Source: Thioclava sediminum (lineage in GTDB: Bacteria > Pseudomonadota > Alphaproteobacteria > Rhodobacterales > Rhodobacteraceae). From it: a stretch of 64,000 nucleotides of DNA. The translations under genes and the position numbers were made by a program. The notes below the pieces were generated by a model. The model was given only the letters and a program-made list of their open reading frames with translations, made no database searches and was not told the origin of the DNA. The DNA lies in assembly GCF_002020355.1 (NCBI RefSeq), contig NZ_MPZV01000001.1, positions 1,488,001-1,552,000 on the forward strand. The letters run 5' to 3'. Below are positions 63,754 through 64,000 of this stretch, in pieces (positions within the stretch are counted from its first letter, which is position 1; every line of letters begins with the position of its first letter).

Positions 63754-64000
63754 TCACGCGTTCAGCCCGATCGGGCAGGTCACACCGGTGCCGCCGATGC
63801 CGCAATAGCCGCCGGGGTTCTTCTCCAGATATTGCTGGTGATAATCCTCGGCATAGTAGAAGGGCGGCGCGTCGATGATCTCGGTCGTGATCGTGCCATA
63901 GCCCGCCGCCTGCAGGCGCTCGGCATAGGCGTCGCGCGAGGCTTCGGCGGCCTCTTTCTGCGCATCCGTGTAGGTGTAGATGCCCGAACGATACTGCGTG
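63754..64000 (-). CDS. msrA: peptide methionine sulfoxide reductase MsrA, C-terminal part
   Basis: The frame is open to the right edge, so the start and the GCFW active-site Cys lie outside the window. The visible 82 residues read [20 protein letters not shown], then [20 protein letters not shown] at the conserved MsrA C-terminal block. The C-terminal [13 protein letters not shown] holds two Cys that could act as resolving cysteines. It repairs oxidised Met in proteins. Confidence 0.9.
   Translation of the reverse strand, partial: TQYRSGIYTYTDAQKEAAEASRDAYAERLQAAGYGTITTEIIDAPPFYYAEDYHQQYLEKNPGGYCGIGGTGVTCPIGLNA

Overview
The window is about 64 kb of GC-rich chromosome from an alphaproteobacterium of the Rhodobacterales (Rhodobacteraceae/Paracoccaceae). 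The placement rests on the clade-style long N-terminus of TrmD, the degenerate QFSTS signature of MetRS, a stand-alone lysis cassette of the gene-transfer-agent type, the opgG-opgH-opgC operon, a fused indolepyruvate ferredoxin oxidoreductase and a six-gene Mnh/Pha antiporter operon. I cannot name the genus. Coding density is high. I saw no rRNA or tRNA gene, no CRISPR array and no transposase. Both ends cut genes: the 3' end of a motB-type gene at the left and the 3' end of msrA (minus strand) at the right.

Layout. 1-7300: end of motB, dapA, a soluble lytic transglycosylase, a DMT exporter with mnmD, the divergent FAD-oxidoreductase half of an MnmC-like pair, and a fatty acid hydroxylase. 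7402-13646: mnhA(B)CDEFG cation/proton antiporter operon. 14063-18929: osmoregulated periplasmic glucan operon opgG - small gene - opgH - opgC. 18943-20535: divergent LysR regulator and azoreductase. 20740-27268: translation and secretion cluster ffh, GNAT, chorismate mutase, rpsP, rimM, a sulfotransferase-like gene, trmD, an AT-rich foreign gene with a HEPN-like motif, rplS, rpmE. 27353-33360: DUF1275, GNAT, metG, holin/endolysin cassette, ccmE, argC. 33464-40601: GYF/DUF805 protein, murI, acyltransferase, the large ior gene and its divergent LysR gene. 40697-40780: a candidate small RNA. 41028-50318: secreted protein, purL, FUSC-like protein, bolA, grxD, three small membrane proteins, an M20 deacylase, panBC. 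50511-56589: L,D-transpeptidase, two aldehyde dehydrogenases, an SDR and a P1 peptidase. 56682-64000: ycjX/ycjF pair, truncated globin with ruvB, ruvA, ruvC, a DUF1127 gene, a small membrane protein, prmA, msrA.

Most of the window is conserved core metabolism. The least ordinary material is between and inside the genes. Eleven copies of one intergenic element (a GGGGCGCTGCCCC-type hairpin plus a CCCCGGGATATTT core) mostly sit directly after stop codons in the direction of the preceding gene, and three pairs face each other at convergent gene ends. The endolysin of the gene-transfer-agent-like cassette has a hairpin overlapping its ribosome-binding site. A likely small RNA carries an exposed CCTCCC between a GNRA-capped hairpin and a terminator. 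One AT-rich gene with an R-x5-H motif interrupts the trmD-rplS translation cluster.

All boundaries come from reading frames, start context and family motifs that I recognise. No database or folding program was run.
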